From the NCBI RefSeq assembly GCF_029277445.1, contig NZ_CP119566.1, positions 2,916,001 through 2,980,000 of the forward strand: a stretch of 64,000 bases of DNA, given 5' to 3'. The translations under genes were made by a program, and so were the position numbers. Positions 16,883-27,694 of the stretch are shown here, one piece after another. The DNA is from Pararhizobium qamdonense. Lineage in GTDB: Bacteria; Pseudomonadota; Alphaproteobacteria; Rhizobiales; Rhizobiaceae. Each line of letters begins with the position of its first letter. Position 1 is the stretch's first letter. Below the pieces are notes generated by a model. The model saw only the letters and a program-made list of their open reading frames with translations, did not search any database and was not told the origin of the DNA.

Positions 16883-18247
16883 TCAGACGCCGAGCGACTT
16901 CAGCTTTCGGTGCAGCGCCGAGCGCTCCATGCCGACAAACTCTGCCGTGCGCGAAATATTGCCGCCGAAACGGTTGATCTGCGCAATCAGATAATCTCGC
17001 TCGAACATTTCGCGCGCTTCGCGCAGCGGCAGCGTCATGATGTGGTGATCGCCCTGGGCGGAAATCTTCGGAAGGCTGTCGCCCACTTCGCTTGGCAGCA
17101 TATCGGCTGATATCGCGGTATCTGGACCATCGCTGCGGGCCAGGATCATCAAGCGTTCGATATTGTTGCGCAACTGCCGGATATTGCCCGGCCAGTCATG
17201 CGATTGCAGCACGGCGAGCGCGTCATCACCGATCTTGCGGGTGCGGATACCTGCCTGCTCGCTGATCTGGCGCATGAACATATCGACCAGAAACGGAATG
17301 TCCTCGCGCCGTTCCGCCAAGGGCGGGACACGCACGGGGATGACGGCCAGCCGGTGATAGAGGTCCTCGCGAAACGCGCCTTCGGCGATCTGGCTTTCGA
17401 GATTATAGGCGGTCGAGGAGATGATACGGACATCGACCTTGACGCGCTTGGAGCCGCCGACCCGCTCGAACTGCTGATCGACCAGCACGCGCAGGATCTT
17501 GTTCTGCGTTTCGCGCGGCATTTCGCCGACCTCATCCAGATAGAGAATGCCGCCATGGGCTTCCTCAAGCGCGCCGGTCTTGCGCGGCTGGCCGGGCGTG
17601 CCTTCCGTGCCGAACAGCGCCATCTCCATGCGGTCGGGCGTGATCGCCGCCGCATTCAGCGCCACGAAGGGACCGCCTGCCCGCGAGGACTTCCGGTGGA
17701 TCATCCGGGCAACCAGTTCCTTGCCGGAGCCGGACGGGCCATGGATCATGATGCGGCTGTTGGTCGGTGCGACTTTTTCGATGGTCTGGCGCAATTGCGA
17801 CACGGCAACCGAGGTTCCGATCAGCTCGACGGGATCGCCGGAGCGCTTCTTCAGCTCGGAGACTTCCTTCTTCAGCTTGGAGTTTTCCAGCGCCCGTTCC
17901 GCAATCAGGATCAAACGGTCTGCCTTGAACGGCTTTTCGATAAAGTCGTAGGCGCCGCGGCGAATCGCCGAAACGGCGGTCTCGATATTGCCATGGCCCG
18001 AAATCATCACGACAGGCAGGTCCGGAAAGCGGCTCTTGATCTCGTCGAGCAATGCCAGGCCATCGAGCCTACTGCCCTGCATCCAGATGTCCAGAAAGAC
18101 CAGACGCGGAACGCGGTCGCTGATGGCGGCAAGCGCGCTGTCGCTGTCGAACGCGGTGCGGGTCTCGTGCCCCTCGTCGGACAGGATGCCGGAGACGATT
18201 TCGCGAATGTCTTCTTCGTCGTCCACAACCAGAATGTCAGCCGCCAT
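16883..18247 (-). CDS. ntrX: Nitrogen/redox response regulator NtrX
   Basis: 454-residue NtrC-family regulator. The receiver domain has the phosphoacceptor in VFLDIWMQGS (Asp ~53) and Lys in FIEKPFKAD. The AAA+ domain has Walker A GPSGSGKELVAR and LYLDEVGEM. The sigma54-contact GAFTGA loop is missing: the sequence reads FGTEGTPGQPRKTGALEEA, as is usual for alphaproteobacterial NtrX, so it should act without sigma54 activation. A Fis-type HTH (ISRTAEFVGMERSALHRKL) ends the protein. It overlaps ntrY by 11 bp. Known roles include nitrogen control, envelope and cell-cycle regulation. Confidence 0.95.
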   Translation of the reverse strand: MAADILVVDDEEDIREIVSGILSDEGHETRTAFDSDSALAAISDRVPRLVFLDIWMQGSRLDGLALLDEIKSRFPDLPVVMISGHGNIETAVSAIRRGAYDFIEKPFKADRLILIAERALENSKLKKEVSELKKRSGDPVELIGTSVAVSQLRQTIEKVAPTNSRIMIHGPSGSGKELVARMIHRKSSRAGGPFVALNAAAITPDRMEMALFGTEGTPGQPRKTGALEEAHGGILYLDEVGEMPRETQNKILRVLVDQQFERVGGSKRVKVDVRIISSTAYNLESQIAEGAFREDLYHRLAVIPVRVPPLAERREDIPFLVDMFMRQISEQAGIRTRKIGDDALAVLQSHDWPGNIRQLRNNIERLMILARSDGPDTAISADMLPSEVGDSLPKISAQGDHHIMTLPLREAREMFERDYLIAQINRFGGNISRTAEFVGMERSALHRKLKSLGV

Positions 18248-20510
18248 AGGAAGTATCCTTGTCTTGTCTGTCTTCAGTGCCGCTGCCGTGTCCGGCGGGC
18301 GGCAAGATAATGCGAATCATGGCCCCGTGACCCCGGTCGAAATCGGCGGGAGCATCATGCAGTTCCAATTGTCCGCCATGGTCCTCGATGATCTTCTTGA
18401 CGATCGCGAGGCCAAGGCCGGTGCCTTTTTCGCGCATTGTCATATAGGGCTCGAGAATGCGATGGCGATTTTCGGTCGGAAGTCCGCGGCCGTTGTCGAT
18501 GATATCGATGACAAACTGGCCACTGGTTTCATTCAACCGCGACCGCACCATGACCTTGCGGTCCCCGCGCACGGCGTCCGCCGGCAGCGCTTCGATCGCC
18601 TCGACGGCATTCTTGATGATATTGCCGAAGGCTTGGCCCAGCATGCGGCTGTCGAAGGTGCCGTCGAGCGGCTCCTCGCCGAGATCGCGGATGAAGGTCA
18701 CATGGGTATTGCCCATTTCGCGCAGGAAGATCGCATCCTTGAGGATATTGCGCAGATCGGCCTTTTCCTTGGTCGGCTTGGGCATGCGGGCAAAGCCGGA
18801 GAATTCATCGACCATGCGGCCGATATCTTCGACCTGACGCACGATCGTATCGGTGCACTGGTCGAACACCGCGCGGTCGTCCTGATTGATCTGCTTGCCA
18901 TAGCGCCGCTTCAGCCGCTCGGCCGACAGCTGGATCGGCGTCAGCGGGTTCTTGATTTCATGAGCGATGCGGCGCGCCACATCGGCCCAGGCCGTCGAGC
19001 GTTGCGCGATGACGAGGTCGGTAATGTCATCGACGGTGATGACGTAGGAATCCTTGGCGTCGTGCGATTCCTCGCGCGTCACCTGAACATTCAGCGTCCG
19101 CTCGGTGCCGCCGCGCATGATGTTGATCTGCTTGCGGTAGTCGTTGCGATGGCGGCTGGCGGCCTCATTGAGCACCTGTTCGATTTCCGGCGCCACGTCT
19201 TCCAGCTTTTCGCCGACCAGTTCCAGCGTAGTGCGCGACAGGAAATGCTCGGACGAGGGATTGGCGATGGTGATGCGCCGGTCGTCCTCGACGCCGATCA
19301 CGGCCGCCGTCACACCCGAGAGCACCGCCTCGATGAACCGGCGCCGGTCGTCCATCTCATCCTTCGCCTCGATGATCTGGTCGCGCTGCGTGCGGATTTC
19401 GGCAATCATCTTGTTGAAGGTACGCGACAGGCTGCCGACATCGCCATCCACCGCATGCACGGGCACGATGACATTCAGATTGCCGCTCGCCACGCTGTCG
19501 GCCGCGCCGATCAACAGGCGGATCGGCCGCACGATCCGGTCGGCGACCGCGATCGCAGTCCAGATCGCCGCCAGGAGCACGATCAGCGCGAAACCGAGAT
19601 AAAGCACCCCGAACGCGACCTGCAACGATGTACGGCCCGCCTCCAGGTTCTTGTATTCGGCGGTATTTTCCTCCATCAGCCGCATTGAGCGCATGACCTT
19701 CGGATCAACGCTGCGCACCGTGTAGAGATAGGCACCCTCGATATTGTCGATCGGGATGATTACGCCGACGAGATTGGTCACGCCAGGGGGAATGAGTGTG
19801 GGCTGGCCGGAGACGGTGCTGAGCAACGCGTCTCTCGGAATGGCCGGCAGCGGCCGCTCGGTCGGGATATTCGCCTGCAGGATCGGCGTTCCGTCCGCGC
19901 GCACCATAAACGCGCCGAGCATGCCGCGTCCCCGCGCTTGGCGTGTCATCAACTCTACGAAGCCGGTCCGGTCGAGGCTGTAGAGCTGGCGGTTGCGCTC
20001 GAGGTCATTGGCCATCGAGACCGTCTGGCCCTGCAGATAGCTCGCGTTTTCCAGCACATAGGCCTGTGCCACTTCGAGCGATGAGCTGACGATCGATTGC
20101 GTGCGCAGCGAAAACCAGCGATCGAGGCCAACATCCAGCGTGATGCTAGCAAAAATCGCCACCAGGATGGCAGGCGTGATCGCAACGATCGAAAACAGCG
20201 CCACGATGCGCACATGCAGCCGGGCAGCCGCCCTGCCGCGGCTTCGCGCCTTTAACAGGCGCAGGATCTCGCGGCCGATCAGAAACAACAGGCCGAGCAC
20301 GAACAGCGCGTTGATCGAGGCGGAACCGATGATGATGTTCGTCTCAGGCTTGATCGGCGTAAGACCAAGCAGAACAAGCAGTGATACGATCGCGCAGATC
20401 AGCGCACCGGTCGCCAGCAACAGGCCCGGCAGCGCGAAGGAAGCGCGCCGGTCATGACCGATTACGGCAACGTCGTCTTTCGCCAGTGGCAGAACAAGCC
20501 CTTCGGCCAT
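18237..20510 (-). CDS. ntrY: Sensor histidine kinase NtrY
   Basis: 757-residue membrane kinase. About four N-terminal hydrophobic segments with a periplasmic sensor region are followed by a HAMP domain (~320-370), a PAS domain (~385-490), a HisKA domain with the phospho-His in [16 protein letters not shown], and a HATPase domain (NIIKNAVEA, DNGRGLP, GTGLGLAIVKK). Partner of NtrX, whose gene it overlaps. I chose ATG 20510 over the TTG at 20516. It is separated from ntrC by 220 bp with no gene, which should hold the ntrYX promoter. Confidence 0.95.
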   Translation of the reverse strand: MAEGLVLPLAKDDVAVIGHDRRASFALPGLLLATGALICAIVSLLVLLGLTPIKPETNIIIGSASINALFVLGLLFLIGREILRLLKARSRGRAAARLHVRIVALFSIVAITPAILVAIFASITLDVGLDRWFSLRTQSIVSSSLEVAQAYVLENASYLQGQTVSMANDLERNRQLYSLDRTGFVELMTRQARGRGMLGAFMVRADGTPILQANIPTERPLPAIPRDALLSTVSGQPTLIPPGVTNLVGVIIPIDNIEGAYLYTVRSVDPKVMRSMRLMEENTAEYKNLEAGRTSLQVAFGVLYLGFALIVLLAAIWTAIAVADRIVRPIRLLIGAADSVASGNLNVIVPVHAVDGDVGSLSRTFNKMIAEIRTQRDQIIEAKDEMDDRRRFIEAVLSGVTAAVIGVEDDRRITIANPSSEHFLSRTTLELVGEKLEDVAPEIEQVLNEAASRHRNDYRKQINIMRGGTERTLNVQVTREESHDAKDSYVITVDDITDLVIAQRSTAWADVARRIAHEIKNPLTPIQLSAERLKRRYGKQINQDDRAVFDQCTDTIVRQVEDIGRMVDEFSGFARMPKPTKEKADLRNILKDAIFLREMGNTHVTFIRDLGEEPLDGTFDSRMLGQAFGNIIKNAVEAIEALPADAVRGDRKVMVRSRLNETSGQFVIDIIDNGRGLPTENRHRILEPYMTMREKGTGLGLAIVKKIIEDHGGQLELHDAPADFDRGHGAMIRIILPPAGHGSGTEDRQDKDTSYGG

Positions 20511-20730
20511 CAGCAATGCATCCCCGGCCCGGCGTCACCGGGCAAAGTGCACGGCGGCGGGCATTGACATGGTCGGTGGCCAAGACGATGACCGCACAGG
20601 ATCGGATCGACCGGCACTGTGCCGAACCGCAGTCCGATCCAACGGATGAGTGCTCCAGAGAATCGATCCCCACCCGTGTGCTTTCTAAGCAACATATTGT
20701 GGCGAAAATGCAACGGTTATTTCTGTCGGA

Positions 20731-22185
20731 TCAGGCGCTGCGCGAGCTACGGTAAACGGAAACACCCAGTTCGCGGATCTTCTTGCGCAGAGTGTTGCGG
20801 TTCAGGCCAAGCAGGTCGGCCGCCTTGATCTGGTTGCCCCGTGTTGCCGTCAGGGCAGCCAGGATGAGTGGATATTCCATTTCGGCCAGAACCCGGTCGT
20901 AAAGGCCGGCGGGCGGCAGACCCTCGCCGAAACCGGCGAAATATTGCCGCATGTTCTCTTCCACGGCCTGCGAAATCGACATCGAGCCCGAACGGCTCGA
21001 CGTCTTTTCGATCGGGCTGTCGGGAATGTCGGAGCGCAGCTCGGTTTCAATGATCTCGCGGGTGATGACGTCCTGCGGGTAGAGAGCTGTCAGGCGGCGC
21101 ACGACATTTTCGAGTTCGCGGACATTGCCGGGCCACGGATGCGCCTTCATCAGTTCCAGCGCCTCCTGGTCAAAGCGCTTGACGTCGAGCCCTTCCTTTT
21201 CGGCCTGCTGGACGAAATGGCGCACGAGATCGGGAATATCCTCGGCGCGGTCGCGCAGCGGCGGCAACCGCAGCGGCACGACGTTCAGGCGGTAATAGAG
21301 ATCCTCGCGGAACAGGCCCTGGTTGATCGACTGCTTGAGGTCCTTGTTGGTCGCGGCAACGATGCGGACGTCCGAGCGGATCGGCGTGCGGCCGCCGACG
21401 GTGGTATATTCGCCCTGCTGCAGAACGCGCAGCAGGCGCGTCTGCGCATCCATCGGCATATCGCCGATCTCATCGAGAAACAGCGTGCCCCCCTCGGCCT
21501 GCTCGAAGCGGCCGGTCGAGCGGTTCTGTGCACCGGTAAAGGCGCCCTTCTCGTGGCCGAACAGCTCGGATTCGATCAGGTCGCGCGGGATCGCCGCCAT
21601 GTTGATCGCGACGAAGGGGCCGTTGCGGCGCTTGCCGTAATCGTGCAGCGCCTTGGCGACCAGTTCCTTGCCGGTGCCGGATTCGCCGGTGATCATCAGC
21701 GTCAGGTCGGTCTGCATCAGGCGCGCCAACACCCGGTAGATTTCCTGCATGGCGGCCGAGCGGCCGACCAGCGGCATGCCGTCCTGCGGATCGTCCTCCA
21801 GTTTTTGGGGCTTGCGCTTGGGCTCCGCCAGGGCGCGGCCGATGATGGCAATCAGTTCCGTCAGATCGAAGGGTTTCGGCAGATAGTCGTAAGCGCCCTT
21901 TTCCGAGGCCTTGATCGCCGTCATGAAGGTGTTCTGGGCGCTCATCACCAGAACCGGCAGGTCCGGCCGTGCCTTCTTGATGCGCGGCAGAAGATCGAAG
22001 GCGTTTTCGTCGGGCATGACGACGTCGGTGACGACGAGATCGCCATCGCCTGCCGAAATCCACCGCCACAGCGTCGCTGCGTTCGAAGTGATGCGAACGT
22101 CGTAACCGGCGCGGCTGAGCGCCTGGTTGAGAACGGTACGGATGGCTGCGTCGTCGTCAGCAACGAGGATGGTGGCGCCAGTCAT
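20731..22185 (-). CDS. ntrC: Nitrogen regulation response regulator NtrC
   Basis: 484-residue sigma54 activator. Receiver with phosphoacceptor in [11 protein letters not shown] and Lys in [11 protein letters not shown]+ domain with Walker [13 protein letters not shown], intact GAFTGA loop ([11 protein letters not shown]), LFLDEIGDM and NPWRR-type C-terminal features; Fis [23 protein letters not shown]. It activates nitrogen-assimilation genes when phosphorylated by NtrB. Start ATG 22185 overlaps the ntrB stop by 4 bp (ATGA), giving [19 protein letters not shown]; longer extensions run into ntrB. Confidence 0.96.
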   Translation of the reverse strand: MTGATILVADDDAAIRTVLNQALSRAGYDVRITSNAATLWRWISAGDGDLVVTDVVMPDENAFDLLPRIKKARPDLPVLVMSAQNTFMTAIKASEKGAYDYLPKPFDLTELIAIIGRALAEPKRKPQKLEDDPQDGMPLVGRSAAMQEIYRVLARLMQTDLTLMITGESGTGKELVAKALHDYGKRRNGPFVAINMAAIPRDLIESELFGHEKGAFTGAQNRSTGRFEQAEGGTLFLDEIGDMPMDAQTRLLRVLQQGEYTTVGGRTPIRSDVRIVAATNKDLKQSINQGLFREDLYYRLNVVPLRLPPLRDRAEDIPDLVRHFVQQAEKEGLDVKRFDQEALELMKAHPWPGNVRELENVVRRLTALYPQDVITREIIETELRSDIPDSPIEKTSSRSGSMSISQAVEENMRQYFAGFGEGLPPAGLYDRVLAEMEYPLILAALTATRGNQIKAADLLGLNRNTLRKKIRELGVSVYRSSRSA

Positions 22186-23339
22186 CGGGATTGTCCTTTT
22201 ATGATGGTCAGAGGCTCGCTGTCTTCGGCCGTCGGGCCCTTTGAAGCGGGCATTAGAACGCGAAATGTCGTGCGGCTCGACTGGCTGTCGCACTCGACGA
22301 TGCCCCCATGGCCGCCAATGATCTTGGCGACAAGGGCAAGGCCGAGGCCGGAGCCGTTGGTCTTGGTGGTGATGAACGGATCGAACAGATGCGGCACCAG
22401 ATCGGAAGGTACGCCCGGACCGTTGTCATGGACGCAGAATTCCAGCGGCAGCGAAATCTTTTCCCGCGTTCCGGCAACAGACAGGCGGATACCCGGCCGG
22501 TAGGCCGTCGTCAACATGATCTCGCCGTCCGGCTTGTCGGCAACCGCTTCCGCCGCGTTCTTGATCAGGTTGAGGAAGACCTGGATCAACTGGTCGCGGT
22601 TGGCATAGACGGGCGGCAGCGACGGATCGTAATTCTCGGTGATGCGGATCTTGCGGGCAAAGCCGGCCTTGGCGATGGCCTTCACATGATCGAGCACCGA
22701 ATGGATGTTGACCGGATGACGGTCGACAGGCCGCTCGTCGGAGAACACTTCCATGCGATCGACCAGCGATACGATCCGGTCTGTCTCGTCGCAGATCAGC
22801 CTTGTCAGCGCCCGGTCTTCGTCGTTGACGGAGGTTTCGAGCAGCTGGGCTGCACCACGGATACCCGATAGCGGGTTCTTGATCTCATGCGCGAGCATCG
22901 ACGCCAGTCCCGTCACCGAGCGGGCCGCAGCCCGGTGGGTCAGCTGCCGGTCGATCTTGTCGGCCATCGACCGTTCCTGGAAGACGATCACGACCGAGCC
23001 CGGCTCCGACAGGACGGGCGCCACATAGAGATCGACAAGCTTGTCGGCGCCGAGCCGCGGCGAGCTCAGATCGACCCGGTATTCGTTGACGGCCGCACGC
23101 CGTTCGCGGACCTGCTCGATCAGCGTCAGGAGCGGACTGCCGAACGGAATGAAGGCGCTGATGTCGTGGCGGGCGAGATAATTGGCGCTGGCCCCGAAAA
23201 ACGCCTCCGCTTCCCAGTTGGCAAAGGCAACCAGACCCTTTTCATCAACGAGAATCACCGGGTTCTGGATGGCGTTGAGAACGGCCATCGGCAGCGAATT
23301 GACCGCCCTGCGTTCCTCGTCGCCTATTTTCTCGGTCAT
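22182..23339 (-). CDS. ntrB: Nitrogen regulation sensor kinase NtrB
   Basis: 385-residue cytosolic histidine kinase. PAS domain at ~20-120 ([19 protein letters not shown]), DHp with phospho-His in [20 protein letters not shown], and HATPase with [17 protein letters not shown] and GSGLGLALV. In the family its activity is set by GlnB (PII) and it phosphorylates or dephosphorylates NtrC. It lies in a tight dusB-ntrB-ntrC operon, with 4-bp overlaps at both ends. Confidence 0.95.
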   Translation of the reverse strand: MTEKIGDEERRAVNSLPMAVLNAIQNPVILVDEKGLVAFANWEAEAFFGASANYLARHDISAFIPFGSPLLTLIEQVRERRAAVNEYRVDLSSPRLGADKLVDLYVAPVLSEPGSVVIVFQERSMADKIDRQLTHRAAARSVTGLASMLAHEIKNPLSGIRGAAQLLETSVNDEDRALTRLICDETDRIVSLVDRMEVFSDERPVDRHPVNIHSVLDHVKAIAKAGFARKIRITENYDPSLPPVYANRDQLIQVFLNLIKNAAEAVADKPDGEIMLTTAYRPGIRLSVAGTREKISLPLEFCVHDNGPGVPSDLVPHLFDPFITTKTNGSGLGLALVAKIIGGHGGIVECDSQSSRTTFRVLMPASKGPTAEDSEPLTIIKGQSR

Positions 23340-24361
23340 GCCGCATCCTTCTGTTCGCCAAGGCCAGTCCCGGCCGCAATGGCGGCCACAGCACCCGACA
23401 GGGCGGTGGCGGGCTCCGTGGAGGTCATGATCGCCGCTTTGTCCTGCGCTGCAAGTTGCGGCGCAAACCGGCTGAGATACCAGCCGAGATGTTTTCGCGC
23501 ATGGCGCAGGCCGATATCGGCTCCGTAGAATTCAAGCATCATGCCGTAGTGCTCGGCGACGATATCGGCGATCCCCGCCGCATCGGGATGGTCAGCCCTA
23601 CCTGCCAGCACGCCGGCATGCCAGGGCCGCCCCTGGCTCGAGCGCCCGATCATGACCGCGTCCGCGCCAGAGCGACGCAGGATTTCGTTGGCATCTTCGC
23701 GCGTTGCGACATCGCCATTGGCAACCAGCGGCACGGAGATCACGTCACGAACGGCGCGGATCGCATCCCAATCGGCGGTGCCGTTGTAGAACTGCATGCG
23801 GGTGCGGCCGTGGATGGTGATCATCTGCACGCCGGCCTCCTGTGCCCGCCTGGCGATCAGGGGCGCATTGATGGAGTTTTCGTCCCAGCCAAGCCGCATT
23901 TTCAGCGTTACCGGCACGTCAACCGCCTTCACGGTCGCCTCGATCAGCGACAGGGCGTGATCGGGATCGCGCATCAGCGCCGAGCCGGAATAGCCGCCCG
24001 TCACCTTCTTGGCCGGGCAGCCCATATTGATATCGATGATATCGGCACCGTTATCTGCAGCAATCCTTGCCGCCTCACCCATCCAATAGGCTTCGCGTCC
24101 GGCCAGCTGGACCATATGCGGATCGATGCCGGAACTCTTCAGCCGCGACCAGCTCTCGGAGGCATTGCCGACCAGTTCGCGGCTTGCTACCATTTCGGTC
24201 ACGACGAGGCCGGCGCCAAACCGCCAGGCCAATTGCCGGAAGGGCAAATCCGTCACGCCCGACATCGGCGCGAGCACGACGCGGTTCCTAAAGGAGAGCC
24301 GGCCAACCCGGAACGGGGATGACAAATCCGGTATCTGCAAGTGATTATCTTTCGGGCACAT
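23336..24361 (-). CDS. dusB: tRNA-dihydrouridine synthase DusB (NifR3)
   Basis: 341-residue FMN enzyme reducing uridines in tRNA D-loops. Motifs: [16 protein letters not shown] (FMN site), [19 protein letters not shown] with the catalytic Cys, [18 protein letters not shown] and [11 protein letters not shown]. It is the first gene of dusB(nifR3)-ntrB-ntrC, the classical rhizobial order. The start is uncertain: ATG 24361 has no clear Shine-Dalgarno sequence and the first ~15 residues are not conserved in my recollection. Confidence 0.94.
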   Translation of the reverse strand: MCPKDNHLQIPDLSSPFRVGRLSFRNRVVLAPMSGVTDLPFRQLAWRFGAGLVVTEMVASRELVGNASESWSRLKSSGIDPHMVQLAGREAYWMGEAARIAADNGADIIDINMGCPAKKVTGGYSGSALMRDPDHALSLIEATVKAVDVPVTLKMRLGWDENSINAPLIARRAQEAGVQMITIHGRTRMQFYNGTADWDAIRAVRDVISVPLVANGDVATREDANEILRRSGADAVMIGRSSQGRPWHAGVLAGRADHPDAAGIADIVAEHYGMMLEFYGADIGLRHARKHLGWYLSRFAPQLAAQDKAAIMTSTEPATALSGAVAAIAAGTGLGEQKDAA

Positions 24362-24486
24362 ATGTATTCTGCACTATTTTTAGACATACTTGACGGGCTT
24401 GCCAAGCGATTTCAGAGCGCGCCGACAAAATTCCCGGGACAACTGGTAAAGCCGACCCCTTCGCGGTAAATCACGGCGATGATTTG

Positions 24487-24523
24487 AAACACCGCATGCC
24501 GGACCGGCATGCGCCTGGTGTTT
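24487..24523. repeat. Perfect palindrome upstream of ispDF
   Basis: CGCATGCCGG (24493-24502) and CCGGCATGCG (24504-24513) are exact complements around a single A. Outer arms AAACACC (24487-24493) and GGTGTTT (24517-24523) extend it with a small bulge. It lies in the 244-bp divergent region between dusB and ispDF, with no T-run, so a terminator is unlikely; operator or dispersed palindrome are both possible. Nothing else was recognised in that region. Confidence 0.6.
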
Positions 24524-24605
24524 GACGAAAACTGGAACGGGAGACCTGTCCGTATAGCGTTAGCGGGCCGGAGCGACGACCTATTTGCAGGAACCCATAT
24601 AGAAG

Positions 24606-25820
24606 ATGCGCGCAAAAGAACAGTTTTCCTGTGGTGTCGTCATTGTCGCTGCCGGGCGGGGTGAGCGCGCAGGCGCACTGCAGGATGGCCCCAAGCAATA
24701 TCGCGCCATCGGCGGACGGCCGGTTATCACCCATACGCTTGACGTCTTTGCGACATGGCCGATGGAAAAGACCATCGTCGTGGTCATCCATCCCGATGAC
24801 GAAGCTCTGTTTGCGCATGCCAAAGGTCTGATTTCCAGCGATGGGCCTGATATCACGTTCGTGCATGGCGGACCGACACGGCAGCTTTCGGTGCTGGCCG
24901 GGCTGAAAGCCCTGGAAGGGTCGGGCATCACCAATGTGATGATCCATGATGCCGTGCGGCCGTTTATCGACCACGCCCTGCTTGACCGTTGCGCCGCAGC
25001 GTTGAAAGACGGCGCCGATGCGCTGCTGCCCGCCATTGCCGTCGCCGACACGTTGAAGCGTGGATCTGCTGATGGCAAGGTGCTGGAGACGGTCCCACGG
25101 GCAGGTCTCTACGGCGCCCAGACGCCGCAATGCTTTCGCTTCGCACCGATCCTTGACGCCCACGCGAATGCCGCAGCCTCCGGCCGCGCCGATTTTACCG
25201 ACGATGCCTCGATCGCCGAATGGGCCGGAATGCCCGTGACGCTGATCGAAGGTTTGGTTGATAATGTGAAACTGACGATCAAACGGGATATTGCCATGGC
25301 CGACGAAAAACTGACCCGGAACGCGCTTCCGGATGTGCGCACCGGCAATGGCTACGACGTGCATCAGCTGATCGATGGCGACGGCGTAACGCTCTGCGGC
25401 ATTTTCATGCCGCACGACCAGACGCTGCTTGGACATTCCGACGCCGACGTCGCCCTGCATGCCCTGACCGACGCCCTGCTTGCCACCTGCGGCGCCGGCG
25501 ATATCGGCGATCATTTTTCGCCATCCGATCCGCAGTGGAAGGGTGCAGCCTCGCGCATCTTTCTCGAGCATGCAGCGAAGATCGTCCGCGATAACGGCGG
25601 CACCATCATGAATGCCGATGTGTCGCTGATTGCCGAAGCCCCGAAGATCGGCCCGCACCGGCAGGCCATGCGCGAAAATCTTGCCAATATGCTCGGCATT
25701 TCGCTGGATCGCTGCTCGGTCAAGGCAACGACCAATGAAAAGATCGGCTTCATCGGCCGCCGGGAGGGCATTGCCGCCATCGCCACGGCTACGGTCGTCT
25801 ATTCAGGAGAGATCAAATGA
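24606..25820 (+). CDS. ispDF: Bifunctional IspD/IspF (MEP isoprenoid pathway)
   Basis: 404-residue fusion. Residues ~8-225 are the IspD cytidylyltransferase ([48 protein letters not shown]), making CDP-methylerythritol. Residues ~245-404 are IspF ([43 protein letters not shown]), cyclising the 2-phosphate to MEcPP. The IspE step is encoded elsewhere. The fusion is common in alphaproteobacteria. It overlaps cinA by 4 bp (ATGA). Confidence 0.95.
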   Translation: MRAKEQFSCGVVIVAAGRGERAGALQDGPKQYRAIGGRPVITHTLDVFATWPMEKTIVVVIHPDDEALFAHAKGLISSDGPDITFVHGGPTRQLSVLAGLKALEGSGITNVMIHDAVRPFIDHALLDRCAAALKDGADALLPAIAVADTLKRGSADGKVLETVPRAGLYGAQTPQCFRFAPILDAHANAAASGRADFTDDASIAEWAGMPVTLIEGLVDNVKLTIKRDIAMADEKLTRNALPDVRTGNGYDVHQLIDGDGVTLCGIFMPHDQTLLGHSDADVALHALTDALLATCGAGDIGDHFSPSDPQWKGAASRIFLEHAAKIVRDNGGTIMNADVSLIAEAPKIGPHRQAMRENLANMLGISLDRCSVKATTNEKIGFIGRREGIAAIATATVVYSGEIK

Positions 25821-26317
25821 GCGCATGGCCAGACGGCATCGAAGCCAGGGCAGGCCTGTTGATTTCAGCCTTTTCTAAACGCGGCCTGATGGTCGCCACC
25901 GCCGAATCCTGCACCGGCGGTCTAATCGCCGGCGTGCTCACGGAAATTCCGGGATCCTCGTCCGTGGTCGATCGCGGCTTCGTCACCTATTCCAACGACG
26001 CCAAGATCCAGATGCTTGGCGTCGCGAATGCAACGCTTGAAACGCATGGCGCCGTCTCGCGCCAGACGGCGATTGAAATGGTGCGCGGCGCGCTCAGTCA
26101 TTCGAAAGCGGATCTGGCGGTTGCGGTGACCGGCGTTGCCGGTCCGGGCGGTGGCTCAGCCGAAAAGCCGGTCGGGCTGGTGCATCTGGCCGCAGCCAGC
26201 CGGGGGGGCAACATTCTTCACCGCGAAATGCGCTATGGCGATATCGGCCGCGATGCGGTCAGGATGGCAACCGTGCGCACCGCGCTCGACATGCTCGACG
26301 AGGCGGCTGAGCGCTGA
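25817..26317 (+). CDS. cinA: CinA C-terminal-type nicotinamide-nucleotide amidohydrolase
   Basis: 166 residues covering only the CinA C-terminal domain (PncC activity in characterised members: NMN to nicotinate mononucleotide and ammonia). Signature [20 protein letters not shown] near the N-terminus, FVTYSNDAK, and [20 protein letters not shown]. The molybdopterin-like N-terminal CinA domain is absent, as usual for stand-alone members. Translation is probably coupled to ispDF. Confidence 0.9.
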   Translation: MSAWPDGIEARAGLLISAFSKRGLMVATAESCTGGLIAGVLTEIPGSSSVVDRGFVTYSNDAKIQMLGVANATLETHGAVSRQTAIEMVRGALSHSKADLAVAVTGVAGPGGGSAEKPVGLVHLAAASRGGNILHREMRYGDIGRDAVRMATVRTALDMLDEAAER

Positions 26318-26324
26318 TCTCTGC

Positions 26325-26777
26325 CTAAGCCGCCGCGTAGATCGCGTCGGCGCGCTTTTCGAAGGCTTCTGAAAACATCCGGAATGCCCGGTCGAACATC
26401 GAGCCCATGACGGCTCCGAGAATGCGGCTCTTGAATTCGTAGTCGATGAAGAAATTGACGGAGCAGCCGCCCTCGCCCAACGCTTCGAAACTCCAGCGAT
26501 TGTCGAGATATTTGAACGGTCCGTCGATATATTTGACGTCGATCACCCGGTCCGCCTTGTTGAGCAGGACCTGCGTCGTAAACGTCTCGCGGATCGCCTT
26601 GTAACCCACGGTCATATCGGCGACGAGCAGTTCCTTGCCATCACGCTCCTTGCGCGAACGCACGGTCAGCGCCTCGCACAGCGGCAGGAATTGCGGATAT
26701 TTTTCAACATCGGCGATCAGGTCGAACATCTGGTCGGGGGAATGCTTGACGGGCCGGCGGGTCTCAAATTGTGGCAT
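26325..26777 (-). CDS. RatA/COQ10-like START-domain protein
   Basis: 150-residue polyketide-cyclase/START-family protein: MPQFETRRPVKHSPDQMFDLI, VEKYPQFLPLCEAL, YIDGPFKYLDNRWSFE, FFIDYEFKSRILGAVMG. The family includes yeast Coq10 (ubiquinone binding) and E. coli RatA; in Rhizobiales it usually follows lipA, as it does here with one gene intervening. I used ATG 26777 because the extension to 26840 has no family similarity. It is convergent with cinA, 7 bp apart. Confidence 0.85.
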   Translation of the reverse strand: MPQFETRRPVKHSPDQMFDLIADVEKYPQFLPLCEALTVRSRKERDGKELLVADMTVGYKAIRETFTTQVLLNKADRVIDVKYIDGPFKYLDNRWSFEALGEGGCSVNFFIDYEFKSRILGAVMGSMFDRAFRMFSEAFEKRADAIYAAA

Positions 26778-26961
26778 GGCGTTCAGATATTCAATGATGC
26801 CGGGAAAAACAAGATGTCTCGCCGCCGCAGCCAGAAGCATAACGTGACGTCAGGCAAAGCCGATGGTGTGACTGACGTTACGACAGGTGCGTATGACGCC
26901 CCGTGCGGCGATGTTCGCCTCGACTGCCCCCATCCGAGAACGGATCGAGGCGGCTGCGGCG

Positions 26962-27528
26962 TCAGGGGCGGCGAAGGTGGGACAGCAGGTCGCGCGTATG
27001 GCTGTGCGAGCGGAGGATGTGCACCGGCACGCCGGGACCGTAATCCGCCAGTTTCTGCTCGATCTCCGGGCTTTCGGTTTTTTCGAAACCCCAGACATAG
27101 GACAGGAATTCGAATGTCAGCCGCTCGGGGCAATCCCTCGCCATCTCCGGACGCGTCCGGCCTCGAAACCGTAGCCAGCGGCTGATGACGCCATAAAGTG
27201 AAACATGGCGGCGCGGCCGCATCCACAGGACAAGATCGGTGCGCGGCAGGCGCAGCGGCAAGGTTCCGGGGCTCGTCCCGTCCATGATCCATCGCGGCTG
27301 GGCAACCCTCTGCTCGACGATGGCCAGCGCTTCTGCCCTTGGCCGCTGCGTCCAGCCCGGCATCCAGAACACGTCGCGGTCCATCGACACATAAGGCAAC
27401 CCAAACATGGCCGAAAGGGTTTGCGCCAACGTGCTCTTGCCGCTGCCGGAGCAGCCGATCACGAGAATACGATCGGCACGTTTCAGCACCTGCGCCGTCT
27501 CCTCGATATTCAACAGCCTGTTCGACAT
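26962..27528 (-). CDS. P-loop NTPase, adenylate-kinase-like (topology modulation type)
   Basis: 188 residues. Walker A VIGCSGSGKSTLAQTL at ~24; YVSMDRDVFWMPGW, RWIMDGTSPGTLPLRLPRTD and LVLWMRPRR match the FlaR/topology-modulation or shikimate/adenylate-kinase-like group of small P-loop proteins. Substrate unknown. It lies between lipA and ratA on the same strand, gaps of ~165-185 bp. The gap to ratA (26778-26961) has an imperfect inverted repeat CGTGACGTCAG/CTGACGTTACG (26843-26882), possibly a weak terminator or protein site. Confidence 0.8.
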   Translation of the reverse strand: MSNRLLNIEETAQVLKRADRILVIGCSGSGKSTLAQTLSAMFGLPYVSMDRDVFWMPGWTQRPRAEALAIVEQRVAQPRWIMDGTSPGTLPLRLPRTDLVLWMRPRRHVSLYGVISRWLRFRGRTRPEMARDCPERLTFEFLSYVWGFEKTESPEIEQKLADYGPGVPVHILRSHSHTRDLLSHLRRP

Positions 27529-27694
27529 GGATGGTTTCCTGCACGCATTCGATCAACGCGCCGATCTCGCAGCAGCGCTTCAGCGTCAGGACCGGCATGG
27601 CAGGCCGGTCGATCGTAACGGGGCGGCATGACGGCTCCAGACGTGTGAGCCGCGCACCATAGAGGTCAAATGCAGATTGGCAACCGCCGGATGA

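Noticed and set aside
20511-20730. Possible small gene between ntrY and ntrC
   Set aside because: Short open frames exist on both strands but none has a ribosome site or recognisable protein features; the gap more likely holds the ntrYX promoter.
17198-22503. Several long plus-strand frames opposite ntrX, ntrY and ntrC
   Set aside because: Antisense of well-defined two-component genes; no motif on the plus strand.
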